Shown: positions 1-5,490, counted from the first letter of the stretch. The stretch: DNA of 7,231 nt from Acidothermales bacterium (GCA_017354575.1 JAFMQP010000200.1:1-7231), one strand, 5' to 3'. Numbers and translations are program-made. The notes: generated by a model from the sequence alone, not told the origin.

Positions 1-831
1 GGTCACGGGCTCGCGCGCGTCCGGCTGGACATCGGCTACGACGGACGCGAGTTCTCCGGCTGGGCGACCCAGCCGGGCCGCCGCACGGTACAGGAGACGG
101 TCGAGGCGGCGCTCACGCGCGTGCTGCGGCTCGCCGAGCCCGCCAGGCTGACCGTCGCCGGGCGTACCGACGCCGGCGTGCACGCGACCGGCCAGGTGGC
201 CCACGTCGACCTCCCGGCGTCGACGTGGGCGGACGAACGCGAGCTGCTGGTCCGCCGGCTCGCGGGCGTGCTGCCGGCGGATGTGCGGGTGCGGGCGGCG
301 TCCGCGGCACCCGACGGCTTCGACGCGCGGTTCTCCGCGCTCGCCCGGCGGTACGCGTACCGCGTCTGCGACGACCCCGCCGGGCCCGACCCGCTGCGCC
401 GGCACGACACGGTGGCGCACAACCGGCCGCTCGACGCCGCCACGATGGACGAGGCGAGCCGTGCGCTCGTCGGCGAGCACGACTTCGCCGCGTACTGCCG
501 GCCACGCGAGGGCGCCACGACGGTACGCACCCTGCTGCGGTACGCATGGCGCCGCGACACCGACGGCGTCCTCGTCGCCGAGGTGGTGGCGGACGCGTTC
601 TGCCACAACATGGTGCGGGCACTCGTCGGCGCAGCCGTCGCCGTGGGGGAGGGCCGGCGTCCCGTCGGCTGGCCCGCCGAGGTGCTCGCCCGTGGCGTCC
701 GTGACCCGGCCGTCACCGTGCTGCCGGCGCACGGCCTGACGCTCGTGGAGGTGCGCTACCCGCCCGACGCCGAGCTCGCCGCGCGCGCCGCCCGGGCCCG
801 GAACCGCCGCGTGCCGCCGCCTCGCCGCTAG
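1..831 (+). CDS. truA: tRNA pseudouridine(38-40) synthase TruA, 5'-truncated
   Basis: TruA isomerises uridine to pseudouridine at positions 38, 39 and 40 in the anticodon stem-loop of many tRNAs. The frame is open from base 1 and ends at TAG 829-831, giving 276 visible residues. The first visible residues (about 5-21, LDIGYDGREFSGWA-like) match the family's N-terminal region, so probably only around ten codons lie outside the window. The catalytic motif GRTDAGVHA is clear, with the nucleophilic Asp at visible residue 57 (bases 169-171). RRYAYRV near residue 118 and FCHNMVR at 200-206 are further family signatures. The internal ATG/GTG starts around base 121 or later are not real starts, because conserved sequence lies upstream of them. 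The stop overlaps that of the convergent membrane-protein gene. Family assignment is secure; only the start is unseen. Confidence 0.97.
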   Translation, partial: GHGLARVRLDIGYDGREFSGWATQPGRRTVQETVEAALTRVLRLAEPARLTVAGRTDAGVHATGQVAHVDLPASTWADERELLVRRLAGVLPADVRVRAASAAPDGFDARFSALARRYAYRVCDDPAGPDPLRRHDTVAHNRPLDAATMDEASRALVGEHDFAAYCRPREGATTVRTLLRYAWRRDTDGVLVAEVVADAFCHNMVRALVGAAVAVGEGRRPVGWPAEVLARGVRDPAVTVLPAHGLTLVEVRYPPDAELAARAARARNRRVPPPRR

Positions 832-833
832 CG
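826..833. other. Palindrome holding overlapping convergent stop codons
   Basis: CGCTAGCG is a perfect 8-base palindrome. Its central CTAG (828-831) contains the TAG stop of truA on the plus strand (829-831) and the TAG stop of the membrane-protein gene on the minus strand (828-830). The two genes therefore overlap tail to tail by 4 bases, leaving no room for a conventional terminator between them. A CGCT (826-829) / AGCG (841-844) pairing around a CTTTCG-containing loop is possible but weak. Confidence 0.9.
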
Positions 834-1844
834 TCTTTCGAGCGGGCGGTCGAGCAGTGCCTGCATGTCGGCGAAGCCGCGGAACGCCGTACCGCCGAAC
901 GACCTGGTCGTCGTGCCCCTCGCCTTGGCCACGATCTCCCACTGCATGTAATGGCCGTGTGGCTGGTCGAACACGAACCGGGTGTGCCACGTGCTCGGGG
1001 CCCGCAGCAGTTTGAAGAACGGGCCGTTCACCGTCGCGGTCTGCGACGCCGCCTTGGCGTGCGCCGAGTCGGCGAGGTTCGCGATGCCCGCGTTGGTCTG
1101 GATGTTGTGCCTGCGGTCGACATAGCTGGCGACCAGGATCTGGTTGCACCTGCCGGCCGACAGCACCTTGCGCAGCTTGGCGCCGTCGACGTACCTGCTG
1201 CTGCTGCACGCCGAGACGTGGAACGTCCGGTACCTGGTGTACGTGTAGCCGCCGGCGCCGCGGAAGGTCTTGGGGAACATCTCGGACATCGACAGCGGCC
1301 GGCTGTCGGTGGACCGCTTGTCGAGCCGGCCGGGGTCCTTCGTGGGCGGTGCGCTCGTCGTGACCGTGGGGCTGGGCATCGGGGTCGGTGACCAGATCGA
1401 CGTGCTCTGCGTCGGCGTCGGCCGCGGTGTCGGCGAGGGCTCGTCGTTGGCCTTGACGTACGCGATGCCGCCCGCGGTCAGCGAGCCGAGCACGACGACG
1501 CCGACGACGACCAGGATGATCACGAGGGGCAGCTTGCTGCCGCCACGGCCGCCGCCGGGTGGCGGCGGGCCGAACCCGCCCGGCGGCATCTGTCCCGGTG
1601 GTGGGCCGTGACCGCCGCCCGGCATCCGGTACGGCAGCGGCTGTGTCGGGTGACCACCGCCGTAGGGTTCGCGCTGCTGCCCTTCGGGACCGCCCCAGTA
1701 CCGCGGCGCGGGAGGCTGCTGTCCGGGCGCGGGCGGCCACGGCGGCCGGTACGGCAGCGGCGGCTCGCCGGGACCGCCGGCGGGTCCCTGCCGACCCGGG
1801 CCGCGCCGGTCGTCGGGGGCGGAGCCGCCCGGTCCGTGCGTCAT
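828..1844 (-). CDS. Uncharacterised single-pass membrane protein with Pro/Gly-rich N-terminus
   Basis: I do not recognise a named family. The 338-residue product has three parts. Residues 1-103 are low-complexity, rich in Pro, Gly, Gln and Tyr, with two PLPYR repeats (29-33 and 69-73). Residues about 105-129 form one strongly hydrophobic helix (LPLVIILVVVG...), preceded by Arg/Lys, so the N-terminus should be cytoplasmic. Residues about 133-170 are a Pro/Ser/Thr linker, followed by a 170-residue probably extracytoplasmic domain with just two cysteines (213 and 233) that could form a disulfide, and motifs such as LSMSEMFP and ILVASYVDRR. Tails of this type are common in actinobacterial membrane proteins that are usually left hypothetical. 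ATG 1844 is chosen because a TACGCT box lies 7 bases upstream and no Shine-Dalgarno is seen, suggesting a leaderless mRNA. It converges on truA and is divergent from rplM. Coding status is likely; function is unknown. Confidence 0.85.
   Translation of the reverse strand: MTHGPGGSAPDDRRGPGRQGPAGGPGEPPLPYRPPWPPAPGQQPPAPRYWGGPEGQQREPYGGGHPTQPLPYRMPGGGHGPPPGQMPPGGFGPPPPGGGRGGSKLPLVIILVVVGVVVLGSLTAGGIAYVKANDEPSPTPRPTPTQSTSIWSPTPMPSPTVTTSAPPTKDPGRLDKRSTDSRPLSMSEMFPKTFRGAGGYTYTRYRTFHVSACSSSRYVDGAKLRKVLSAGRCNQILVASYVDRRHNIQTNAGIANLADSAHAKAASQTATVNGPFFKLLRAPSTWHTRFVFDQPHGHYMQWEIVAKARGTTTRSFGGTAFRGFADMQALLDRPLERR
1626..1761. repeat. Two copies of a 16-base direct repeat, 120 bases apart
   Basis: The 16-mer CCGGTACGGCAGCGGC occurs at 1626-1641 and again at 1746-1761. 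On the minus strand it encodes the two PLPYR motifs of the Pro-rich tail, 40 residues apart and in the same frame. It is probably a remnant of internal tail duplication or a conserved short linear motif rather than a mobile repeat. Confidence 0.75.
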
Positions 1845-1857
1845 GCGGCAAAGCGTA
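1845..1857 (-). promoter_or_regulatory. Candidate -10 box for leaderless start of the membrane-protein gene
   Basis: Read on the minus strand, TACGCT (1857-1852) fits the actinobacterial -10 pattern TANNNT and is followed by 7 bases and then the ATG. Transcription starting about 7 bases after the box would begin at or next to the A of the start codon. No Shine-Dalgarno-like purine run is present between them, and I see no good -35 box. Confidence 0.5.
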
Positions 1858-1917
1858 GCGGCGGGCGCGGCCCGGCAGGCCCGCTCACGGGGTCGGGGTG
1901 GCCGGTTCTTCCCGCGC

Positions 1918-1933
1918 AGTCACGGGCACCCGT
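1918..1933 (+). promoter_or_regulatory. Upstream copy of bipartite motif AGTCACG-N3-ACCCGT
   Basis: AGTCACG (1918-1924), three bases, then ACCCGT (1928-1933). The copy also contains the inverted repeat ACGGG-CA-CCCGT (1922-1933), and it ends one base before the TTTGCC stretch that includes the rplM -35 box. A matching copy lies 53 bases downstream. The position suggests a protein-binding site for the ribosomal-protein promoter; no regulator can be named. Confidence 0.35.
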
Positions 1934-1934
1934 T

Positions 1935-1964
1935 TTGCCGACCGCGAGGGCCGCCGGGTACTCT
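1935..1964 (+). promoter_or_regulatory. rplM-rpsI promoter (-35 and -10)
   Basis: TTGCCG (1935-1940) and TACTCT (1959-1964) are separated by 18 bases and fit the housekeeping sigma pattern TTGNNN / TANNNT. Transcription would start near 1971, leaving a leader of roughly 83 bases before the rplM GTG. This is the only place in the window where both boxes are convincing, as expected for a strongly expressed ribosomal-protein operon. Confidence 0.65.
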
Positions 1965-1970
1965 TGACCG

Positions 1971-1988
1971 AGTCACGTTGCGACCCGT
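1971..1988 (+). promoter_or_regulatory. Downstream copy of bipartite motif AGTCACG-N5-ACCCGT
   Basis: AGTCACG (1971-1977), five bases, then ACCCGT (1983-1988), repeating both halves found at 1918-1933. It begins at about the expected transcription start. CACG (1974-1977) and CGTG (1986-1989) form an inverted repeat, so it could act as a DNA operator or as a small stem-loop at the very 5' end of the leader RNA. Confidence 0.35.
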
Positions 1989-2000
1989 GCGCGACGTCCA

Positions 2001-2020
2001 GGTGCCGCGATCGGCGGCCC
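2001..2020 (+). promoter_or_regulatory. Bulged hairpin in the rplM leader RNA
   Basis: GCCGC (2004-2008) pairs perfectly with GCGGC (2014-2018) around the 5-base loop GATCG. GG (2001-2002) pairs with CC (2019-2020) if T2003 is bulged, giving 7 base pairs with one bulge. It lies in the predicted untranslated leader, 20 bases before the ribosome-binding site. In E. coli, L13 represses translation of its own rplM-rpsI mRNA; whether this hairpin has such a role is inference. G+C-rich DNA folds easily by chance. Confidence 0.35.
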
Positions 2021-2040
2021 GCCCGACACACGACCACAGC

Positions 2041-2045
2041 AAAGG
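2041..2045 (+). promoter_or_regulatory. Ribosome-binding site of rplM
   Basis: AAAGG, 8 bases before GTG 2054. It is a real Shine-Dalgarno-like sequence in a window where most other first genes lack one, and it supports the GTG start over the upstream in-frame ATG at 1898. Confidence 0.6.
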
Positions 2046-2053
2046 CCATTTCC

Positions 2054-2497
2054 GTGCGCACGTACAGCCCGAAGACCGCCGACACCGAGCGGCAGTGGCA
2101 CGTCATCGACGCCGCCGACGTCGTGCTCGGCCGGCTTGCCAGCCAGGCGGCGGTGCTGCTGCGCGGCAAGCACAAGCCGACCTTCGCTCCGCACGTCGAC
2201 ACCGGCGACTTCGTGATCGTGGTCAACGCCGACAAGGTCGCGCTCACCGGCGACAAGCGCCGCACCAAGCTCGCGTACCGGCACTCCGGCTACCCGGGCG
2301 GGCTGCGCAGCATGCCGTACGAGGAGCTGCTGACCAAGCACCCCGAGCGAGCGGTGGAGAAGGCGGTGCGCGGCATGCTGCCGAAGAACCGCCTCGGCCG
2401 GCAGCTGCTGAAGAAGCTCAAGGTGTACGCAGGACCCGAGCACCCGCACCGCGCCCAGCAGCCGGTGCCCTTCGAGATCACCCAGGTGGAGCAGTGA
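2054..2497 (+). CDS. rplM: 50S ribosomal protein L13
   Basis: L13 is a 23S rRNA-binding protein of the large subunit, needed early in assembly. With GTG 2054 as start the product is 147 residues, the usual family length, and begins MRTYSPK, the typical actinobacterial N-terminus. WHVIDAADVVLGRLAS (15-30), GKHKP (38-42), AYRHSGYPGG (74-83) and the L13 signature running from VRGMLP (106-111) to KVYAG (123-127) are all present. The frame stays open back to an ATG at 1898, but that extension would include the promoter and leader and has no L13 similarity. The last bases overlap the rpsI start (GTGA), so L13 and S9 are translationally coupled. Identification is secure. Confidence 0.98.
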   Translation: MRTYSPKTADTERQWHVIDAADVVLGRLASQAAVLLRGKHKPTFAPHVDTGDFVIVVNADKVALTGDKRRTKLAYRHSGYPGGLRSMPYEELLTKHPERAVEKAVRGMLPKNRLGRQLLKKLKVYAGPEHPHRAQQPVPFEITQVEQ

Positions 2498-3009
2498 CAG
2501 TAGGCGACGACGCGACCAACGCCCCCGAGACGGACGAGGTCCCCGAGGGCGGGGTCTTCACCAGCGAGACGCCCGCGGGCGCGGCACCGGCCGGTACGCC
2601 GGCGACGCCTCGGGCCGTCGTGACGGGCAGCGCGATCGCCACCGGCCGCCGCAAGGAGGCCGTCGCCCGGGTCCGGCTCAGCCCCGGCACCGGCGCGTGG
2701 ACGCTGAACGGCCGTTCGCTGGAGGTCTACTTCCCGAACCCCGTCCACCGGCAGATCGTGCAGGAGCCGTTCGCCACGCTGGACGCGGTCGACCGCTTCG
2801 ACGTGATCGCGCGGCTGCACGGCGGCGGCGTCAACGGCCAGGCAGGAGCGTTGCGGCTCGCCATCGCCCGGGCGCTCACCGAGGTCGACACCGAGCACCG
2901 GCCGCCGCTCAAGAAGGTCGGTTTCCTCACCCGCGACCCCCGCGCCAAGGAGCGCCGCAAGTACGGGCTGAAGAAGGCCCGTAAGGCGCCGCAGTACTCC
3001 AAGCGCTAG
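2494..3009 (+). CDS. rpsI: 30S ribosomal protein S9
   Basis: S9 sits in the head of the small subunit; its C-terminal tail reaches the P-site tRNA anticodon stem-loop. The GTG start at 2494 overlaps the rplM stop by 4 bases and follows a purine-rich AGGTGGAG stretch, giving 171 residues. Residues 1-45 form an acidic, Ala/Pro-rich extension common in actinobacterial S9 and absent from shorter homologues. The conserved domain begins at about residue 46 (SAIATGRRKEAVARVRL) and includes HGGGVNGQAGALRLAIARAL (109-128). The basic tail ends KAPQYSKR, the expected intact C-terminus with the tRNA-contacting Arg. It is co-transcribed with rplM, and glmM follows after 12 bases. Identification is secure. 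Confidence 0.98.
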   Translation: MTVGDDATNAPETDEVPEGGVFTSETPAGAAPAGTPATPRAVVTGSAIATGRRKEAVARVRLSPGTGAWTLNGRSLEVYFPNPVHRQIVQEPFATLDAVDRFDVIARLHGGGVNGQAGALRLAIARALTEVDTEHRPPLKKVGFLTRDPRAKERRKYGLKKARKAPQYSKR

Positions 3010-3021
3010 TACGGTCGGGGG
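3010..3021 (+). promoter_or_regulatory. Candidate -10 box for leaderless glmM start
   Basis: TACGGT (3010-3015) starts immediately after the rpsI stop and is followed by CGGGGG and then the glmM ATG, a 6-base gap. It fits TANNNT at leaderless spacing. The G run touches the ATG, which is too close for a normal Shine-Dalgarno. No -35 box is clear in the end of rpsI, so read-through from the rplM promoter remains possible. Confidence 0.45.
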
Positions 3022-4368
3022 ATGGCCCGACTCTTCGGAACCGACGGCGTACGCGGCATCGCCAACCGCGACATCACCGCCGAGCTCGCACTCGACCTGT
3101 CCGTCGCGGCCGCGCACGTCCTCGGTGAGGCGGGTGCGTTCTCCGGCCACCGGCCCACCGCCGTGGTCGGCCGCGACACGCGCGCGTCCGGCGAGTTCCT
3201 GGAGGCGGCGGTCGTCGCGGGCCTCGCCAGCGCGGGCGTCGACGTGCAGCGCGTCGGCGTGCTGCCGACCCCCGCCGTCGCGTACCTGGCCGACGCACTC
3301 GAGGCCGACGTCGGCGTCGTGCTGTCCGCGAGCCACAACCCCGCCGCCGACAACGGCATCAAGTTCTTCGGCAAGGGCGGGCTGAAGCTGCCCGACGACG
3401 TCGAGGACGCCGTCGAGGCCCGGCTCGGCGAGAACTGGACCCGTCCGGTCGGCCCGGACGTGGGCCGGGTCAGCGACGCGGGTGAGCTCGGCAAGCAGTA
3501 CGTCGACCACCTGCTGTCGACGCTGCCGTACCGGCTAGACGGGCTGCGCGTCGTCGTCGACTGCGCGCACGGGGCGGCGTACGAGGTCGCGGTGGCCGCG
3601 CTGTCCGGCGCGGGCGCCGACATCGTCACCATCGGCGTCGACCCGGACGGGCTCAACATCAACGACGGCTGCGGGTCGACGCAGCTCGACACCCTGCGCG
3701 AGGCCGTCGCGCGGCACGGCGCGGACGCCGGCGTGGCGTTCGACGGCGACGCCGACCGCTGTCTGGCCGTGACGGCCGACGGCGAGGACGTCGACGGCGA
3801 CCAGATCATGGGCGTGCTGGCGCTCGCGATGCGCGACCGCGGCGACCTGCGCGCCGACACCGTGGTCGCGACGGTGATGTCCAACCTCGGCTTCCGCAAG
3901 GCGATGGCGGCCGCGGGCATCGAGGTGGTGGAGACCGCGGTCGGCGACCGCTACCTGCTGGAGGCGATGCGCGCCGGCGGCTACAACCTCGGCGGCGAGC
4001 AGTCGGGGCACCTGCTGCTGCTCGACCACGCCACCACCGGCGACGGCGTACTCACCGCCTTGCACCTGCTGGCCCGGGTCGCGCAGACCGGCCGGCCGCT
4101 CGCCGAGCTCACCGGCGTCGTCACCCGGCTGCCGCAGGTGCTCGTCAACGTCAGCGGCGTCGACAAGTCGCGCGCCCACGACGCACCTGAGCTCTCCTCG
4201 GCGGTGCGGGACGCGGTGGCCAGGCTCGGTCAGCGCGGCCGGGTGCTGCTGCGGCCGAGCGGCACCGAGCCGAAGGTGCGCGTGATGGTCGAGGCCCCGA
4301 CCGAGGACGAGGCCCGCGCCGTCGCGGAGGACCTCGCCGAGGTCGTCCGCCGCGAGCTCGCCCTCTGA
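3022..4368 (+). CDS. glmM: Phosphoglucosamine mutase
   Basis: GlmM interconverts glucosamine-6-phosphate and glucosamine-1-phosphate, the step after GlmS on the way to UDP-GlcNAc and peptidoglycan. The 448-residue product has the normal family length and all key motifs: N-terminal RLFGTDGVRG (3-12), the phosphoserine loop LSASHNP with Ser104 as the predicted phosphorylated residue, the Mg2+-binding DGDADR (241-246), the sugar-binding GEQSGH (325-330), and the phosphate-binding RPSGTEPKVR (411-420). The four-domain alpha-phosphohexomutase layout is complete. ATG 3022 gives the canonical MARLFGTDG start. The gene lies 12 bases after rpsI, a linkage also known in other actinobacteria (mrsA next to rpsI in Mycobacterium tuberculosis). 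A hairpin directly after the stop may end the transcript. Confidence 0.98.
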   Translation: MARLFGTDGVRGIANRDITAELALDLSVAAAHVLGEAGAFSGHRPTAVVGRDTRASGEFLEAAVVAGLASAGVDVQRVGVLPTPAVAYLADALEADVGVVLSASHNPAADNGIKFFGKGGLKLPDDVEDAVEARLGENWTRPVGPDVGRVSDAGELGKQYVDHLLSTLPYRLDGLRVVVDCAHGAAYEVAVAALSGAGADIVTIGVDPDGLNINDGCGSTQLDTLREAVARHGADAGVAFDGDADRCLAVTADGEDVDGDQIMGVLALAMRDRGDLRADTVVATVMSNLGFRKAMAAAGIEVVETAVGDRYLLEAMRAGGYNLGGEQSGHLLLLDHATTGDGVLTALHLLARVAQTGRPLAELTGVVTRLPQVLVNVSGVDKSRAHDAPELSSAVRDAVARLGQRGRVLLRPSGTEPKVRVMVEAPTEDEARAVAEDLAEVVRRELAL

Positions 4369-4399
4369 CCGCCTGACGGTGGGTCCGGCGACCAGGCGG
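4369..4399. terminator. Candidate hairpin between convergent glmM and the DUF389 gene
   Basis: CCGCCTG (4369-4375) immediately follows the glmM stop and pairs perfectly with CAGGCGG (4393-4399) across a 17-base loop. There is no T tract, but actinobacterial terminators often lack one. The rest of the 90-base gap (4400-4458) holds a further possible pairing, GTGCCG (4406-4411) with CGGCAC (4443-4448), which might serve the convergent transcript. The long loop makes this a modest candidate. Confidence 0.4.
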
Positions 4400-4458
4400 G
4401 TGCAGGTGCCGCGCGATGGCGACCGTACGCCAGGTAGCGGCTCGGCACATTGCGGTCG

Positions 4459-5421
4459 TCAGGCCGCTCGGCGGGCTCGGCGCGCCGCACGGGCGCGGCG
4501 GAACCGGCGGCGTACCTCCTGCCAGATCACCCGTTGCGCGAACAGCGTCACGGCGCCGGCGACCACGATGCCCGCGAGGTTGATGGCGAGCTGGATCGCC
4601 GACAACGACACCTGTCTCCACTCGGCGAGCGCCAGGGCCACGGCGATGTTCCCGGCCGCGGGCACCGTCGTCACGGAGATGAACACGCCGACCAGCGTCG
4701 AGGACTTCGCCGAGGTCAGCGAAAGAACGCCCGCGCAGCCGGCGAGCACGGCGACGATGAACGACCACTTGTCCGGGTGGACGACGAAGTCGGTGAGTGG
4801 GCGGTGCTCCAGCATGCCCGGGTGGATCCAGCCCAGCCAGCGGCTCACCAGGGCGCAGGCGAAGGTCACCGCGATCGCGGCCGCGAACCCGGCGACCAGC
4901 GTGCGCACGCCCTGCCACGCCCACCGCGGACGACGCCGCAACAGCGCGACGGAGATGCGGGCGAGTGGTCCGAACTCCGGCCCGAGCACCATCGCGCCGA
5001 CGACGAGGATCGGGCTGTCGATGAGCACGGCGATGCCGGCGAGCTGCGTCGCGACGGCGAGGAAGACCACGTACGACCAGGTGAGCTCGGTGTCGGCCTC
5101 GGTCTGCCGCTCGAGGGTGTTCCACAGCACGGCGTCCGACCCGGCGCCCGGCGCCGCTCGCTCGGCGGCCTTCGCGGCCTCGGACAGCACCACGTCGTCC
5201 ATGACGGCGACCCCGCCGCACTGCTCGATCCCGAGCGCCCGCAGATCGGACAGCATGCCGTCCGCCGCCTCACGGGCCACGTCGCAGACGACGACGTCGC
5301 CGTCGGGCTCGACCGAGGCGCCGCGGTATACGGCGACGTGGGCCACCCCGGTCTCCCCGCGCAGCAGCGCGACGACCTCGTCCGTGCGGTCCGCCGGACA
5401 CATCACGCGCACGCTCAGCAC
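4459..5421 (-). CDS. DUF389-family multi-pass membrane protein
   Basis: With GTG 5421 as start the product is 320 residues. The N-terminal soluble part (1 to about 110) has the family's VMCPADRTDEVVALL opening, GVAHVAVYRGA (25-35) and DVVVCDVAREAAD (42-54). The hydrophobic part (about 114-297) looks like six membrane helices, and the most conserved DUF389 stretch, DSPILVVGAMVLGPEFG, lies at 135-151. The tail after 300 is very basic (RRRFRRARAARRARR), which suggests a cytoplasmic C-terminus. The function of DUF389 proteins is not established. ATG 5403 is an alternative but would cut into the conserved N-terminus; GTG 5442 is another option. No Shine-Dalgarno precedes 5421, though GATCAT lies 6 bases upstream. 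The frame stays open far upstream, antisense to glmS, which is a composition artefact. The gene is convergent with glmM and divergent from glmS. Confidence 0.93.
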   Translation of the reverse strand: MLSVRVMCPADRTDEVVALLRGETGVAHVAVYRGASVEPDGDVVVCDVAREAADGMLSDLRALGIEQCGGVAVMDDVVLSEAAKAAERAAPGAGSDAVLWNTLERQTEADTELTWSYVVFLAVATQLAGIAVLIDSPILVVGAMVLGPEFGPLARISVALLRRRPRWAWQGVRTLVAGFAAAIAVTFACALVSRWLGWIHPGMLEHRPLTDFVVHPDKWSFIVAVLAGCAGVLSLTSAKSSTLVGVFISVTTVPAAGNIAVALALAEWRQVSLSAIQLAINLAGIVVAGAVTLFAQRVIWQEVRRRFRRARAARRARRAA

Positions 5422-5433
5422 CCGCAGATGATC
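5422..5433 (-). promoter_or_regulatory. Weak candidate -10 box for the DUF389 gene
   Basis: Read on the minus strand, GATCAT (5433-5428) keeps the A and final T that matter most in a -10 box but has G in place of the first T. It stands 6 bases before GTG 5421, again a leaderless spacing. It is the weakest of the four candidates of this kind. Confidence 0.3.
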
Positions 5434-5441
5434 GCACGCCA

Positions 5442-5455
5442 CGCGGACGTTCGCG
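5442..5455. promoter_or_regulatory. 14-base near-palindrome between divergent starts (candidate operator)
   Basis: CGCGGACGTTCGCG is symmetric at 12 of 14 positions, with one non-complementary pair (G5446/T5451) around the ACGT core. It lies between the candidate -10 boxes of the DUF389 gene (5433-5428) and glmS (5478-5483), within the likely -35 region of both promoters. A dimeric repressor or activator site is possible. No family consensus is recognised. Confidence 0.35.
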
Positions 5456-5477
5456 GGACCCGGCCGAGGCCGCCCCG

Positions 5478-5490
5478 TACGCTGGGACGC
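5478..5490 (+). promoter_or_regulatory. Candidate -10 box for leaderless glmS start
   Basis: TACGCT (5478-5483) is followed by 7 bases and then the glmS ATG, the same hexamer and spacing as at the membrane-protein gene on the minus strand (1857-1845). GGGA at 5484-5487 is too close to the ATG to be a good Shine-Dalgarno. No clear -35 box is seen. An untranslated glmS leader, and hence a glmS ribozyme, is not expected. Confidence 0.5.

Noticed and set aside
1898..2053. N-terminal extension of L13 from an in-frame ATG
   Set aside because: It would translate through the promoter and leader. The family starts at MRTYSPK, and a ribosome-binding site precedes GTG 2054.
1843..2493. Upstream extension of S9 in the same frame (388 codons)
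   Set aside because: It overlaps L13 in another frame and has shadow-type Arg/Ala-rich composition. The GTGA overlap start gives the expected S9.
2290..3510. 406-codon minus-strand open frame across rplM, rpsI and glmM
   Set aside because: It is antisense to three certain genes, has low-complexity composition and shows no domain I recognise.
3535..4179. Minus-strand frame inside glmM, and several similar short frames elsewhere
   Set aside because: Each mirrors a well-supported gene, with no motif, ribosome-binding site or promoter of its own.
5422..5490. glmS ribozyme or riboswitch upstream of glmS
   Set aside because: The gap is only 69 bases with a -10 box next to the ATG. There is no space for the ribozyme, which is characteristic of Firmicutes.
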